Source: Colwellia sp. C2M11
GTDB taxonomy: Bacteria > Pseudomonadota > Gammaproteobacteria > Enterobacterales > Alteromonadaceae
Reading direction: 5' to 3'
DNA length: 64,000 nt
Assembly (NCBI RefSeq): GCF_018860915.1
Contig: NZ_JAHKQD010000047.1
Span: forward strand, 62,001 to 126,000
Positions 52,217 through 61,556 of this stretch are shown here, piece after piece. The position numbers and the translations under genes are program-made. The notes under the pieces were generated by a model. It saw nothing but the letters and a program-made list of their open reading frames with translations, was not told the origin of the DNA and did no database searches. Positions within the stretch are counted from its first letter, which is position 1; each line of letters starts with the position of its first letter.

Positions 52217-52786
52217 ATGCCTAACGAAAATGCATTAAAACAACGTAGTAATAATAGCTGTGAACTTTGCACAGCAACAAATAACCTCTCAGTATATCCT
52301 GTGCCACCAACGAGTGATTTAAGTGCACAACAGTGTGTTTATATTTGTGATACTTGTCAAAAGCAAATTGACGGTGAAGCAGAATTAGATATGAACCACT
52401 GGCGCTGTTTAAATGACAGCATGTGGAACCAAGAGCCTGCTGTACAAGTAATATCTTATCGTATGTTGCATAAGTTATCAGCTGAAAGTTGGGCACAAGA
52501 CGCATTAGACATGATTTATATGGAAGATGACGTAAAAACTTGGGCAGAGCAAGGTATTGCAGCTGAGCAACGTGAGGGCCCAACACGTGATAGTAATGGT
52601 GCTGAGTTACATGACGGTGATGATGTTACTTTGATCAAAGACTTAAAAGTAAAAGGTGCCAACTTTACGGCAAAACAAGGTACTCTAGTACGTGGTATTA
52701 CGTTAACTGATAACCCTGAACATATTGAAGGTAAAGTTAATGGTACGCGTATCGTACTTGTTTCAGCCTATTTAAAGAAAGCTTAA
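52217..52786 (+). CDS. PhnA domain protein (zinc ribbon plus PhnA C-terminal domain)
   Basis: 189 residues. The N-terminal part has Cys pairs SCELC (about 14-18) and CDTC (about 49-52), a likely zinc ribbon. The C-terminal PhnA domain has DSNGAELHDGDDVTLIKDL and TLVRGITLTDNPEHIEGK, as in E. coli YjdM (formerly PhnA). YjdM was named for its place beside phn genes but is not the phosphonoacetate hydrolase; its role is not settled. TTAGGA lies before the ATG. The gene is monocistronic, with no phosphonate genes nearby. Confidence 0.85.
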   Translation: MPNENALKQRSNNSCELCTATNNLSVYPVPPTSDLSAQQCVYICDTCQKQIDGEAELDMNHWRCLNDSMWNQEPAVQVISYRMLHKLSAESWAQDALDMIYMEDDVKTWAEQGIAAEQREGPTRDSNGAELHDGDDVTLIKDLKVKGANFTAKQGTLVRGITLTDNPEHIEGKVNGTRIVLVSAYLKKA

Positions 52787-53119
52787 GTTAACCTTACTGG
52801 TTAGTCTTCTCGTATTGACTATAAAAGGGCGACTATGCCTTTTTATAGTTGCTCAACGTAACTTATTTCAAATTACTTTAACTCTATTTAATATTTTCGC
52901 TGATTATTCTGGGTGTATTAGCAGGCATCAGTATTGTCTAATTGACTCTCAATTACGAATAACTGAGGATATTTGTATTAGTAGAGCATGCAAAAGTTAG
53001 CTTATCGTAAGAGATTGATTCAGGTTTCACATAACGTATTTTTCAGGATTTTATCTACTCGTTCTTAAGGTATAATTTCCTAAAAGATAAGTTCTACAGC
53101 ATTATTATGAGTACGGCAT
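52787..53119. other. Intergenic region before the GNAT gene
   Basis: 333 bases. It contains the terminator at 52818-52849 and a TATAAT at 53071-53076 that may be the GNAT -10 box (no good -35). I see no supported gene: the 61-codon frame across it runs through the terminator. Confidence 0.45.
52818..52849 (+). terminator. Terminator after the PhnA-like gene
   Basis: ACTATAAAAGGGC pairs with GCCTTTTTATAGT over 13 bp (one G-U) around GACTAT. The T tract lies inside the right arm, 31 bases past the stop. Confidence 0.75.
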
Positions 53120-53677
53120 ATGAATATAAATTTTAAAGCACTTAATAAGCATGATGCTAATTACACTGAGGTTATAAAACTTTATAAAGAGGCGTTCCCT
53201 GGTGCTAAGCGCATACCAACATTTTTACTTCGTTATAAACTTAGAAATGGTAAGGAAGGTTTTAATGTACTCTATGAAAATGATGTGTGGATTGGGCTGA
53301 TTTATTCTGCTGAGTATAAGGACATTGTTTTTGTACAGTTTTTGGCTATATCAGAATCATTACGCTCTCAAGGGTATGGAAGTAAGGTGATGGCATCATT
53401 AAAAGATAGATATATTGGGAAAAGAATAATATTAAATATCGAAGAACTTGATAAAAAAGCTAAAAACTATGAACAGCGAGTGAAGCGCAAAGCGTTTTAT
53501 GAAAAGAACGGGTTTATTTCTACCGAGTATATGGTGAAAGAGCCTGATCAAAAGTATGAGATGTTGATACGTGAGGGCAGTATTAGTAAAGAGGAAATAG
53601 AATCATTATATGATGATCTTTTTGGCTCTATTATTAGTTTTTTTATACGACCTAAAGTACTAAAAATTAAGTACTAA
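53120..53677 (+). CDS. GNAT-family N-acetyltransferase
   Basis: 185 residues with a GNAT core at about 30-140: motif A is FLAISESLRSQGYGSKVMASL, where RSQGYGS is the acetyl-CoA pyrophosphate loop, and motif B is AFYEKNGFI. GNATs transfer acetyl from acetyl-CoA to amines; the substrate is not predictable. The C-terminal 45 residues (about 140-185) are Glu/Lys-rich and end in a hydrophobic helix and basic tail, which is unusual. The gene is alone between the PhnA-like gene and fur and could be an accessory insertion. Confidence 0.75.
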   Translation: MNINFKALNKHDANYTEVIKLYKEAFPGAKRIPTFLLRYKLRNGKEGFNVLYENDVWIGLIYSAEYKDIVFVQFLAISESLRSQGYGSKVMASLKDRYIGKRIILNIEELDKKAKNYEQRVKRKAFYEKNGFISTEYMVKEPDQKYEMLIREGSISKEEIESLYDDLFGSIISFFIRPKVLKIKY

Positions 53678-53727
53678 AAATTTGAAGCAACATAGTTGTG
53701 ACACTAAGAAGTGATAAGTCAATGAAT

Positions 53728-53757
53728 AAGGAACAAAAATAAGTATTTTTGCTCCTT
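53728..53757 (-). terminator. Terminator between the GNAT gene and fur
   Basis: AAGGAACAAAAATA pairs with TATTTTTGCTCCTT over 14 bp with one mismatch-type pair. It lies between the two convergent genes; on the minus strand it follows fur by about 90 bases. Confidence 0.5.
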
Positions 53758-53849
53758 AATTACTTATGGTAGCCGATAAAACTTTATTCTCGTGGAAGAT
53801 TATTCCATACGCTAAAAATAAGTATCTATGTTTTAATAAGGTTTATTTA

Positions 53850-54293
53850 TTAAAGGTTCGCTTTTCTATAGGCTTCACACGCATCTTGATCTTTACATTC
53901 CCCGTATAGATATAAACTATGGTTTGTTAATGTGATTTGATGTGATTCAGCAATATCTTTTTGTCTTTGTTCTATTACATCATCTTCAAATTCAACAACT
54001 TTACCGCACTTTAAACAAACTAAGTGGTCATGATGTTTTTTATGCGATAATTCAAAAACAGATTTACCACCTTCAAAATGATGGCGGCTAACAATACCAG
54101 CATCATCAAATTGGTTAAGCACGCGATATACTGTTGCTAAGCCAATCTCTTCTTGTTGCTCAAGTAATAGTTTATAAACATCTTCAGCACTAATATGCTG
54201 ATTTTTTGGGTTTTGTAGAATGGTAAGAATTTTAATACGTGGCAGGGTAATTTTTAGTCCAGCTCTTTTTAGTTCTTCATTTTGATCTGCCAT
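53850..54293 (-). CDS. fur: Ferric uptake regulator Fur
   Basis: Iron-responsive repressor of iron uptake. The ATG at 54293 gives MADQNEELKRAGLKITLPR and 147 residues, the E. coli length (148); the 18-residue upstream extension is not family-like. Winged helix at the N-terminus (ATVYRVLNQFDDAGIV), metal-binding HHDHLVCLKCGKVVEF and the second Cys pair in GECKDQDAC. It is downstream of fldA with a hairpin between them, as in the enteric fldA-fur neighbourhood. A weak TATAATGATAA segment upstream hints at a Fur box but is not convincing. Confidence 0.96.
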   Translation of the reverse strand: MADQNEELKRAGLKITLPRIKILTILQNPKNQHISAEDVYKLLLEQQEEIGLATVYRVLNQFDDAGIVSRHHFEGGKSVFELSHKKHHDHLVCLKCGKVVEFEDDVIEQRQKDIAESHQITLTNHSLYLYGECKDQDACEAYRKANL

Positions 54294-54397
54294 GGAATTA
54301 ATTTCTCTATGTATAATGATAAAAGTGAAAGTATAGGTTGTTATCAAGCTTGGTGAAAGTGATAGTTTGGTTAAATGTTATATTTTTTCGTTTTAAA

Positions 54398-54430
54398 ATA
54401 CAAAAAGCTCAATAAATGAGCTTTTTGTAT
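54398..54430. terminator. Bidirectional terminator between fldA and fur
   Basis: ATACAAAAAGCTCA and TGAGCTTTTTGTAT pair perfectly over 14 bp around ATAAA, followed by TTTT on both strands. Confidence 0.85.
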
Positions 54431-54476
54431 TTTATCAAAGATGACTCTTCTGCTTTATGAGCGCAAAAGCTAACAA

Positions 54477-55001
54477 TTAAGAGAGTTCAGATAAACACAT
54501 TTCATCATTGAGTTGATTTACCCATTTATCAACACGTTCTTCAGTTAGCTCTGATTGTCTATCTTCGTCAATACATAAACCGATAAAGGTATTTTCATCA
54601 ATTAAGGCTTTAGAAGCTTCAAATTCATAACCTTCAGTTGGCCAATTACCCACAACAATAGCACCTTTGCTTTCCACAATATCACGTAGTGGCTCCATTG
54701 CATCACAAAAGTATTCAGCATAGTCTTCTTGATCGCCTAAACCAAATATAGCAACAAGTTTGTCAGTAAAGTCAATTTCTTCTAGCTCAGGTAAAAAATC
54801 ATCCCAATCACACTGGTTTTCACCATAATACCAGGTTGGAATGCCTAAAATAATTAAATCAAATTCAGCGATTTCTTCTTTTGTACTTTTAGCGATGTCT
54901 TTAACATCGATCATTTTTTTGCCTAGTTTTTTCTGGATCATCTTACTTATTGCTTCAGTATTACCAGTATCACTACCAAAAAATAAACCTACGATTGCCA
55001 T
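54477..55001 (-). CDS. fldA: Flavodoxin I
   Basis: FMN electron carrier used by IspG/IspH, methionine synthase and others. The 174 residues match E. coli FldA (176). FMN phosphate loop GLFFGSDTGNTEAISKMI at residues 5-22, ring-contact regions GIPTWYYGENQCDWDDF and FGLGDQEDYAEYFCDA. AAGGTAA precedes the ATG. It is followed by fur and preceded by ybfE, 35 bases upstream. Confidence 0.95.
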   Translation of the reverse strand: MAIVGLFFGSDTGNTEAISKMIQKKLGKKMIDVKDIAKSTKEEIAEFDLIILGIPTWYYGENQCDWDDFLPELEEIDFTDKLVAIFGLGDQEDYAEYFCDAMEPLRDIVESKGAIVVGNWPTEGYEFEASKALIDENTFIGLCIDEDRQSELTEERVDKWVNQLNDEMCLSELS

Positions 55002-55036
55002 GGAAATTTACCTTATAACTTCAATTTAGTATTAAT

Positions 55037-55318
55037 TTAATTACTTTCTTTTGCTAATGACTTAATCAACAGTGTTTCGATTAATTCACTACGATTAATA
55101 TTTTTACTTTTAGCTAATTCTTCTAGTTGCTCAAATAAGCTAAGGTGAACTTTAAATTCAACCCTTTTTAAACCGTTACTTTTATCTCGTTTAACCTGAT
55201 TTCGTTTATTGATTCTAATTTGAACATTACGTGGATGTGGACTAGTTTTCGGTCGTCCAGGACGTTTTTCATCATTAAATAAATCAATGGTGGTTAAATC
55301 TGTTAACTCTTTTGCCAC
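55037..55318 (-). CDS. ybfE: YbfE-family protein ('LexA-regulated' family)
   Basis: 93 residues, basic, with an RPGRPKTSPHPRNVQIRINKR segment and a ribbon-helix-helix-like C-terminus (RVEFKVHLSLFEQLEELA, about 50-70), suggesting DNA binding. E. coli YbfE sits in the same place beside fldA. The start is GTG and shares one base with the stop of the upstream DUF2788 gene (TAGTG), so translation is probably coupled. I saw no LexA box upstream. Confidence 0.8.
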   Translation of the reverse strand: MAKELTDLTTIDLFNDEKRPGRPKTSPHPRNVQIRINKRNQVKRDKSNGLKRVEFKVHLSLFEQLEELAKSKNINRSELIETLLIKSLAKESN

Positions 55319-55539
55319 TAGCCAACTCCCTGACTTTCCCAGATGAATTGAATAATACCCTTGGCAATGAAACCAGCACAGCCTAAAAATAATACAAAAT
55401 AAACGACCAGTCGACCGACTTTTGGGACGTCATTTTTATTCATCACATCATGGATGGACAAACCAATAAAGCCAAAAATGAAAAGAAAAAATAAATTAAG
55501 ACCGATAGTTTCTATTAGTTCGAAATGTTCAGCTAGCAT
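55318..55539 (-). CDS. DUF2788 family small membrane protein
   Basis: 73 residues with two hydrophobic segments (about 10-30 and 47-66) separated by a polar linker (HDVMNKNDVPKVGR), the pattern of DUF2788 proteins found next to ybfE in Shewanella and vibrios. Probably an inner-membrane hairpin. Function unknown. It overlaps ybfE by one base. Confidence 0.75.
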   Translation of the reverse strand: MLAEHFELIETIGLNLFFLFIFGFIGLSIHDVMNKNDVPKVGRLVVYFVLFLGCAGFIAKGIIQFIWESQGVG

Positions 55540-55693
55540 TTTAATCAGTTAGTATAGTAAGCATAAAAATTGGCGGAACTATAGCACAGTGTTGGCATAA
55601 ACTCATTTATTTTCATTGATATTCGAGCTAAATTTTGAGTTTTTTTGTAAGAAAAATTGTGTTAATTGATCCAAATCATTGTTCAAGAGAAAA

Positions 55694-56542
55694 CTAACTT
55701 AAAAAGTCTAAGGTTAACTTGTTAAAGGCAACTGTTTTTTCAGCATGCAACCAATGACCTGCACCTTGAATTACTTTAGCTTTCGCGTTAGGAAACAGAG
55801 TACTTATAACGCTTTGATGCTCAGGTAAAATATAATCTGAATTCCCACCTTTAATAAATAAAGTATCGCCAGTAAAAGGACCTTTATTCATTTCAATTCC
55901 TTGCATTATTTGATGATAACCTTGTTCGATATTTGCTAGGTTACATCTAAAAGAAAACTGCTCATCTTCATTGATAGATAGGTTGCGTAGTAAAAATTGT
56001 CTTACGCCTACATTGTCTACATAAATTGCTAATTGATCATCAGCATCTTTACGTTTTTTTACTTTACTTAAGTCTAGCGCTTGTAAACCTTTAATAATCG
56101 TTAGGTGATGAGCTGGATATTTAATAGGTGCAATATCCGCTACGATTAGTTTTTTTATTCTTTTAGGAAAGGATAGTGCAATTTGCATTGCAATTTTTCC
56201 ACCCATTGAGTGACCTAAAATACAACAAGACTCAATTGCTAAACTATCTAATAGGTTAATAACATCTTGAGCAAGCTCATGGTAATTCATTCCTTGGCGA
56301 TGAAATGAATTACCATGATTTCTAACGTCAATACTGGTAACACAATAGTGTTTACTTAACCCTTTAGCGACCATGTTTAAGTTTTCTAAACTGCCAAATA
56401 AACCATGAATTAATACAATATGTTCACCTTGGCCAAGCTGCTGATAATGTAGATGTCGCTCACTTAGTTGTTTATTGTGTAATTGATCATCGTTTAACTG
56501 TGACAAGTTCTTTGCTGCCATTTTATTTTTCGCCATTAACAT
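55694..56542 (-). CDS. ybfF: Alpha/beta-fold hydrolase YbfF-like esterase
   Basis: 282 residues. Oxyanion region VLIHGLFGSLENL, nucleophile elbow GHSMGGK (about 112-118), and catalytic His in GAGHWLHAEK near the C-terminus. YbfF is an acyl-CoA/thioester esterase in E. coli and lies beside seqA, as here. The first 30 residues are not conserved-looking; ATGs at 56536 and 56521 are alternative starts. It is divergent from seqA across 161 bases. Confidence 0.85.
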   Translation of the reverse strand: MLMAKNKMAAKNLSQLNDDQLHNKQLSERHLHYQQLGQGEHIVLIHGLFGSLENLNMVAKGLSKHYCVTSIDVRNHGNSFHRQGMNYHELAQDVINLLDSLAIESCCILGHSMGGKIAMQIALSFPKRIKKLIVADIAPIKYPAHHLTIIKGLQALDLSKVKKRKDADDQLAIYVDNVGVRQFLLRNLSINEDEQFSFRCNLANIEQGYHQIMQGIEMNKGPFTGDTLFIKGGNSDYILPEHQSVISTLFPNAKAKVIQGAGHWLHAEKTVAFNKLTLDFLS

Positions 56543-56703
56543 TTCATTTATGATAATTTTATCATGAAATATTAAATTTTTTTTATTTTATGTTGAGTAA
56601 TTATCTCATTGTTGTAAGTTTTTTCTCGTTGAATTCTGTACCCTTAATTAATTTAATTGGTATAATCTTGTAGCCATTAAAAAATTATAGAAGTTAATGA
56701 TAA

Positions 56704-57285
56704 ATGAAAAATATTGAAATAGACGATGACTTATATCTTCACATTGTTGCCAATACACAGTTTATTGGTGAGAATGCTTCAAGTATTTTGCGTCGTTTAC
56801 TTAAACTTAATGAGACAGCTCAACAGGCAGTTTTGTCAGAAGAAAGTGTAGACAGCGATGCTTTAGAAGAGCCTTTATCAGAAAGTTCTGCTAATACTGA
56901 AGCAGATACTAGTGAATCGAGTGAGATTGAAGCGTTTGATAATAGTTCAGAAAGTGTTTTTAATTTTATTAATAAAGAAGAACTGGCTATGCAGCGCGGT
57001 GCTGTTGGGCGATTTTTACTTATATTAGCTGCACTTTATCGAGCTCATCCAAACCGTTTTAGAGTTGTGACAGAAATCTGTGGTCGTGATCGTTTGTATT
57101 TTGCTAATTCAGAAGCTGAATTAGCTGCTAGTGGTAGTAGCACTAAGCCAAAACAAATACCAGATAGTCCATTTTGGGTATTAACTAACTCAAATACTAC
57201 GCGTAAAAAAATGATGCTAACTAAAGCCGCAACATCACTTGGTTACAATGATGATGATGTAGAAAAAATCAGAGAATTACTTTAA
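56704..57285 (+). CDS. seqA: Replication initiation regulator SeqA
   Basis: Binds hemimethylated GATC DNA and delays re-initiation at oriC. 193 residues (E. coli 181). The N-terminal oligomerisation helix pair is [20 protein letters not shown]; a Ser/Glu-rich linker (about 45-90) is longer than usual; the C-terminal DNA-binding domain includes [14 protein letters not shown] and [18 protein letters not shown]. Followed by pgm after 68 bases, as in enterics. Confidence 0.94.
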   Translation: MKNIEIDDDLYLHIVANTQFIGENASSILRRLLKLNETAQQAVLSEESVDSDALEEPLSESSANTEADTSESSEIEAFDNSSESVFNFINKEELAMQRGAVGRFLLILAALYRAHPNRFRVVTEICGRDRLYFANSEAELAASGSSTKPKQIPDSPFWVLTNSNTTRKKMMLTKAATSLGYNDDDVEKIRELL

Positions 57286-57353
57286 CGCTAATATATTCAC
57301 ATTAATATACGTCGAATAACATAAATAATAAGTCGATTAACAAAAGGAATACT

Positions 57354-59018
57354 ATGTCAGTTCATCCACACGCAGGTAAGCCAGTTCGCCCTGAAGATAG
57401 AATTAATATTGGTCAATTAGTTAGCGACTATTTTTTACAAGTGCCAGATGTAGCTATTACGGCTCAGCGAGTAAGCTTTGGTACTTCAGGACATAGAGGT
57501 TCGTCTGCTAAAGTTAGCTTTAATGAAGCTCATATTCTTGCAATATGTCAAGCAGTGGTTGAATACCGTCATGAACAAAAAATTACCGGGCCACTTTTTT
57601 TAGGTAAAGACACCCATGCTTTATCAGAGCCGGCTTTTGCTAGCACAATCGCGGTACTTATTGCCAATGGCGTTAATGTTGTTATTCAAAATGATTCACT
57701 ATCTGGTGCTGGTTTTACACCGACACCTGTTATCTCACGTTTAATTATTAGTCATAATAAGATTGAGAACCAAAGTGATTTAGCTGACGGTTTAATTATA
57801 ACGCCTTCACATAATCCACCTACTGATGGGGGTATTAAATATAACCCACCTCATGGTGGCCCTGCAGAAGGTGAAATTACAAAACAAATAGAGCAAAGAG
57901 CAAATGCGTTAATTAAAGCGGGTTTAGTCGACGTAAAACAAGTTTCATTTGCTCAAGCGGTACAATCGCCATTGCTTTCTCAACAAGATTTTATTGAGCA
58001 TTATGTTAGTCAGCTAAATCAAGTGATTGATATGGAGGCTATCGCAAAAGCTGGTGTAACTATTGGTGTTGATCCTTTAGGTGGTTCAGGTATCGCATAT
58101 TGGCCAGTTATTGCTAAAAAATATGGCTTAAATATTAAGGTGGTAAACCCTGTTGTTGATGCCAGTTTTGCTTTTATGCCTTTAGATAAAGATGGAAAAA
58201 TTCGCATGGATTGTTCATCGCCTTATGCAATGGCTGGTTTAATTGCTATGAAAGATGATTTTGATATAAGTGTGGGTAATGATCCTGATTTTGATCGACA
58301 CGGCATTGTTACTAAGTTCGGTGGTTTAATGAACCCTAATCATTATTTAGCGGTCGCCATTAATTATCTAATGACTCATAGAAATTGGTCAGCGGATTGT
58401 AAAATTGGTAAAACCCTCGTATCAAGTTCATTAATTAACCGCGTTGCGAAAAAAATAGCGCGTCCTTTATCTGAAGTTCCTGTTGGTTTTAAGTGGTTTG
58501 TTGATGGTTTACATGATTCAAGCTACGCCTTTGGCGGAGAAGAAAGTGCGGGTGCAACGTTTCTAGCACGTGATGGCAGCACATGGACTACTGATAAAGA
58601 CGGTTTTATTATGGCTTTACTAGCAGCAGAAATTTTAGCTGTGACAGGTAAAGATCCTCACCAGCATTATCTTGAACTGGCAAAAGAATTAGGCGAGCCT
58701 TGTTATGGTCGAGTTGAAGCGGTCGCTACTTTTGAACAGAAAAAAGTACTTACAGCATTATCAAGCAGTGATATTACGGCAGATGTTTTGGCTGGTGAAA
58801 AAATAACTGAAATTCTTTCACATGCACCAGGCAATAATGCTGCTATTGGTGGTATTAAAGTAGTTACTGAAAATGGCTGGTTTGCTGCTCGTCCGTCGGG
58901 TACCGAAGAAATCTATAAAATATATGCTGAAAGCTTTATTGATGAAGCACACTTGCAAACAATTATTAAAGAAGCGCAAGATATTGTTAGTGCTGCTTTT
59001 CAAGCTGCAGGGCTTTAA
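57354..59018 (+). CDS. pgm: Phosphoglucomutase (alpha-D-glucose)
   Basis: Interconverts glucose 1- and 6-phosphate, feeding glycogen and UDP-glucose/LPS synthesis. 554 residues (E. coli 546). Early substrate loop FGTSGHRGSS; the phosphoserine loop is in ITPSHNPPTDGGIKYN (about 143), the metal loop is DPDFDRHGIV, and the C-terminal phosphate-binding loop is RPSGTEEIYKIYAE. AAAGGA precedes the ATG. Confidence 0.96.
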   Translation: MSVHPHAGKPVRPEDRINIGQLVSDYFLQVPDVAITAQRVSFGTSGHRGSSAKVSFNEAHILAICQAVVEYRHEQKITGPLFLGKDTHALSEPAFASTIAVLIANGVNVVIQNDSLSGAGFTPTPVISRLIISHNKIENQSDLADGLIITPSHNPPTDGGIKYNPPHGGPAEGEITKQIEQRANALIKAGLVDVKQVSFAQAVQSPLLSQQDFIEHYVSQLNQVIDMEAIAKAGVTIGVDPLGGSGIAYWPVIAKKYGLNIKVVNPVVDASFAFMPLDKDGKIRMDCSSPYAMAGLIAMKDDFDISVGNDPDFDRHGIVTKFGGLMNPNHYLAVAINYLMTHRNWSADCKIGKTLVSSSLINRVAKKIARPLSEVPVGFKWFVDGLHDSSYAFGGEESAGATFLARDGSTWTTDKDGFIMALLAAEILAVTGKDPHQHYLELAKELGEPCYGRVEAVATFEQKKVLTALSSSDITADVLAGEKITEILSHAPGNNAAIGGIKVVTENGWFAARPSGTEEIYKIYAESFIDEAHLQTIIKEAQDIVSAAFQAAGL

Positions 59019-59071
59019 ATTAAATAAGACTTAATGTTACGCTCAACAGTATAAAAATATAAAGGTTAACA

Positions 59072-60190
59072 ATGTCATACCCACAAAAACAATTGTCGGC
59101 AGAAAAGTTAAAAAAAGAATTATTGGCAAATGGAGACTTTTTACATTTAACGCGTAGTCATGAGTTTTCAATGGCTAGGTTTAATTTTGAGGTTGTTTGT
59201 CGTTACAGCTCGGCGAAAACAAAGGTCTCAGTACTTGATACAGGTATTATTGTTTTTGAACCCTTAAGTCATAGTTCAAGCAAAGATATTGTTTTATCAA
59301 GTGCTGTCCACGGTAATGAAACCGCACCAATTGAAATTTGTAATGAACTTATTAAGCAAGTTATCTTAGGTGAATTACATGTAGAACATAGAACCTTATT
59401 TATTTTTGGTAATCCGCCGTCTATTAATATTAGTAAACGCTTTGTTGAAGAAAATTTGAATCGTCTTTTTTCTGGTGGTCATTCTATTGACCAAGGGCAG
59501 GGGGCAGGTTTAATAAACAAAGAACGTGATCGAGCCTTGTTATTAGAAAACACGGTTCGAGATTTTTTTATTGCCGGCTCAGAACAAGCTAGCTTACCTA
59601 GTAGTAAGGCAATTGAACGTTTTCATTATGACTTACATACGGCAATACGTGGCTCTAAAAATGACAAGTTTGCAGTTTATCCATTTCAGCATAATAAACC
59701 TTGGGTGAAAACTCAGCTACAGTTTATGTTTGCCTGTGGTATAAACACTATTTTGTTTTCTAATTCACCTACGACAACATTTAGTTATTTTTCATCAAAT
59801 GAGTTTGGTGCACATGCTTTTACTGTTGAATTAGGTAAAGTGATGCCTTTTGGTGAAAATGATATGGCAAAATTCTCAAAGGTAAAAACGAGCTTATCGG
59901 CATTAATTTCACAAAAGTCGTTAACGTTACCTGAGTATAATAAAGACGACTTTAGTTTTTTTGAAATTGATCAAATTATTGATAGGAAAAATAAAGATTT
60001 TAAGTTTCATTTTGCTGATGATGTAGAGAATTTTACCGATTTTCCCATTGGTACTGTTATTGCCACTGATGGTGATAAAGCGATAAAAACTAAGCAGCAG
60101 GGCGAAGCTATTATTTTTCCAAATGCGAATGTTGCAATTGGCCAACGTGCCTTGTTAACGGTAATTCCAGTGGTTGTTAATCCAGAATAA
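59072..60190 (+). CDS. astE: Succinylglutamate desuccinylase (AstE)
   Basis: Final step of the arginine succinyltransferase pathway: N-succinylglutamate to glutamate and succinate. 372 residues, about 50 more than E. coli (322). The M14-type zinc ligands are visible: [13 protein letters not shown] (His and Glu) and FHYDLHTAI (second His). No other ast genes are nearby. AAAGG precedes the ATG, 53 bases after pgm, so the two could be co-transcribed. Confidence 0.9.
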   Translation: MSYPQKQLSAEKLKKELLANGDFLHLTRSHEFSMARFNFEVVCRYSSAKTKVSVLDTGIIVFEPLSHSSSKDIVLSSAVHGNETAPIEICNELIKQVILGELHVEHRTLFIFGNPPSINISKRFVEENLNRLFSGGHSIDQGQGAGLINKERDRALLLENTVRDFFIAGSEQASLPSSKAIERFHYDLHTAIRGSKNDKFAVYPFQHNKPWVKTQLQFMFACGINTILFSNSPTTTFSYFSSNEFGAHAFTVELGKVMPFGENDMAKFSKVKTSLSALISQKSLTLPEYNKDDFSFFEIDQIIDRKNKDFKFHFADDVENFTDFPIGTVIATDGDKAIKTKQQGEAIIFPNANVAIGQRALLTVIPVVVNPE

Positions 60191-60240
60191 GTGCTGATTT
60201 TTAATAAAATTTAGCATAATAACAAGCTTAAAATTATTTA

Positions 60241-60268
60241 TAAAAATGAGGCTAAGGTCTCATTTTTA
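60241..60268. terminator. Terminator between astE and ghrA
   Basis: TAAAAATGAG and CTCATTTTTA pair over 10 bp around a GCTAAGGT loop; the A and T tracts allow it to act on both converging transcripts, although it is about 125 bases past the ghrA stop. Confidence 0.75.
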
Positions 60269-60394
60269 TTGTTGTGTGTACTCACTTCTTAGTTATATGT
60301 ATATATTCAGCTTAAACTTAAGTAAATTCAGGTTAAATATATTGAAGCTAAATATATATTCGTTACTTTACCTTGATTACGTTAGGCTAAGCGC

Positions 60395-61336
60395 TTAATA
60401 GCCTAATTGAGTATTGACCGTCTCAGGGATGATCAAAAATTCACGATAATTCTTTATATTGTCAGCTGCAACTTTTATTGATGAACTCATATCTGTTGGC
60501 GCTGAAATATGCGGAAGCACGGTTATATTTGGATTGCTCCATATAGGATCTGTGACAGGTAATGGCTCATGTTCAAATACATCAAGCACGGCATGTGAAA
60601 TATGCCTACTCTCTAATAACTCAAGCATTGCCTTAGTGTCGATGATAGCACCGCGAGAGAAGTTTATTATTTTGGCTCCCCAAGGAAGTAACGTTAATAA
60701 AGGTGCGTTTAGTAAGTGATGTGTTTCAGCGGTAAGTGGTAATAAACTGATCAAAATATCACTATTTTTAACAATAGAGTGCAAACCACTATTACCGGAA
60801 TAACTCTTTATTCCTTCAAGCTGTTTTGGTGTTCGACTCCAACAACTTACTGGGTATTGTAATTGTTGTAGGCTTTTTAAAGACGCTCCCCCTAAATTAC
60901 CAGCTCCTAATACACCAACACGTGTATCTCTAGCTGCTATGTAAGGTAATTGTTGCCATTGTTTGTTACGTTGCTGAAGAGCATATTCCGGCATGTTTCT
61001 ATGTAAATATAAGGTCCAGGCAACAACCGCTTCCGCCATGGTTTTTGCCAATTCAGGATCAATTAACCTTACAATTTTAATGTGTTGAAGGGATTTTTCA
61101 CTTATTAATTTTTCTACACCAGCCCATAGACTTTGTATCCAAACTAAATTTGGAAACTTAGCAATAACGCTTGGTTCAGGATTTGCAACAATGGCAATAT
61201 CAACATATTGAAACTCATCTTCACTCACGTGTTCAGGCAGTAGAATGGTTTCCTCAGGTAATTGCTGTCTTAAACATGATAACCATTGTAATTGGACTTT
61301 ATTGTCTAACCGACTTATAAAAACAATTTTTTTCAT
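60395..61336 (-). CDS. ghrA: Glyoxylate/hydroxypyruvate reductase A
   Basis: NADPH-dependent 2-hydroxyacid dehydrogenase. 313 residues (E. coli 312). Rossmann glycine motif VGVLGAGNLGGASL (about 138-151), substrate/catalytic Arg in NFSRGAIID, Glu in DVFEHEPLP and His in VLPHISAPT. It is alone and convergent with astE. Confidence 0.9.
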   Translation of the reverse strand: MKKIVFISRLDNKVQLQWLSCLRQQLPEETILLPEHVSEDEFQYVDIAIVANPEPSVIAKFPNLVWIQSLWAGVEKLISEKSLQHIKIVRLIDPELAKTMAEAVVAWTLYLHRNMPEYALQQRNKQWQQLPYIAARDTRVGVLGAGNLGGASLKSLQQLQYPVSCWSRTPKQLEGIKSYSGNSGLHSIVKNSDILISLLPLTAETHHLLNAPLLTLLPWGAKIINFSRGAIIDTKAMLELLESRHISHAVLDVFEHEPLPVTDPIWSNPNITVLPHISAPTDMSSSIKVAADNIKNYREFLIIPETVNTQLGY

Positions 61337-61556
61337 TTAGTAAATACCTGTTTATAGGAGAAGACACTCTGATTTTACGTCTATAAACATTTTATTCAAC
61401 AGTAAAATAAAAGCCCAATCTCTATCTGTTGGGTATTATCACCTAAATAGCACGAGTGAACTGTCAGAGGTTTATTAAGATAAAAGCTGCATTATACTAC
61501 TGACTTAGTTACGCTAGCCTTTTATATTGTATTATTTTAATTTATTAGGTTTCCTT

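Noticed and set aside
52815-53000. 61-codon open frame after the PhnA-like gene
   Set aside because: It begins inside the terminator hairpin at 52818-52849, has no ribosome site and no family-like sequence.
54300-54330. Fur box in front of fur
   Set aside because: Only a partial TATAATGATAA-type match is present; the second half-site is missing, so it is not listed as a feature.
54294-54347. Longer N-terminus of Fur
   Set aside because: The 18 added residues are hydrophobic/random and not shared by Fur proteins; the ATG at 54293 gives the usual length and start.
55540-55693. LexA box upstream of the ybfE unit
   Set aside because: YbfE is called LexA-regulated in E. coli, so I looked for CTG-N10-CAG on both strands and found no convincing 16-base match.
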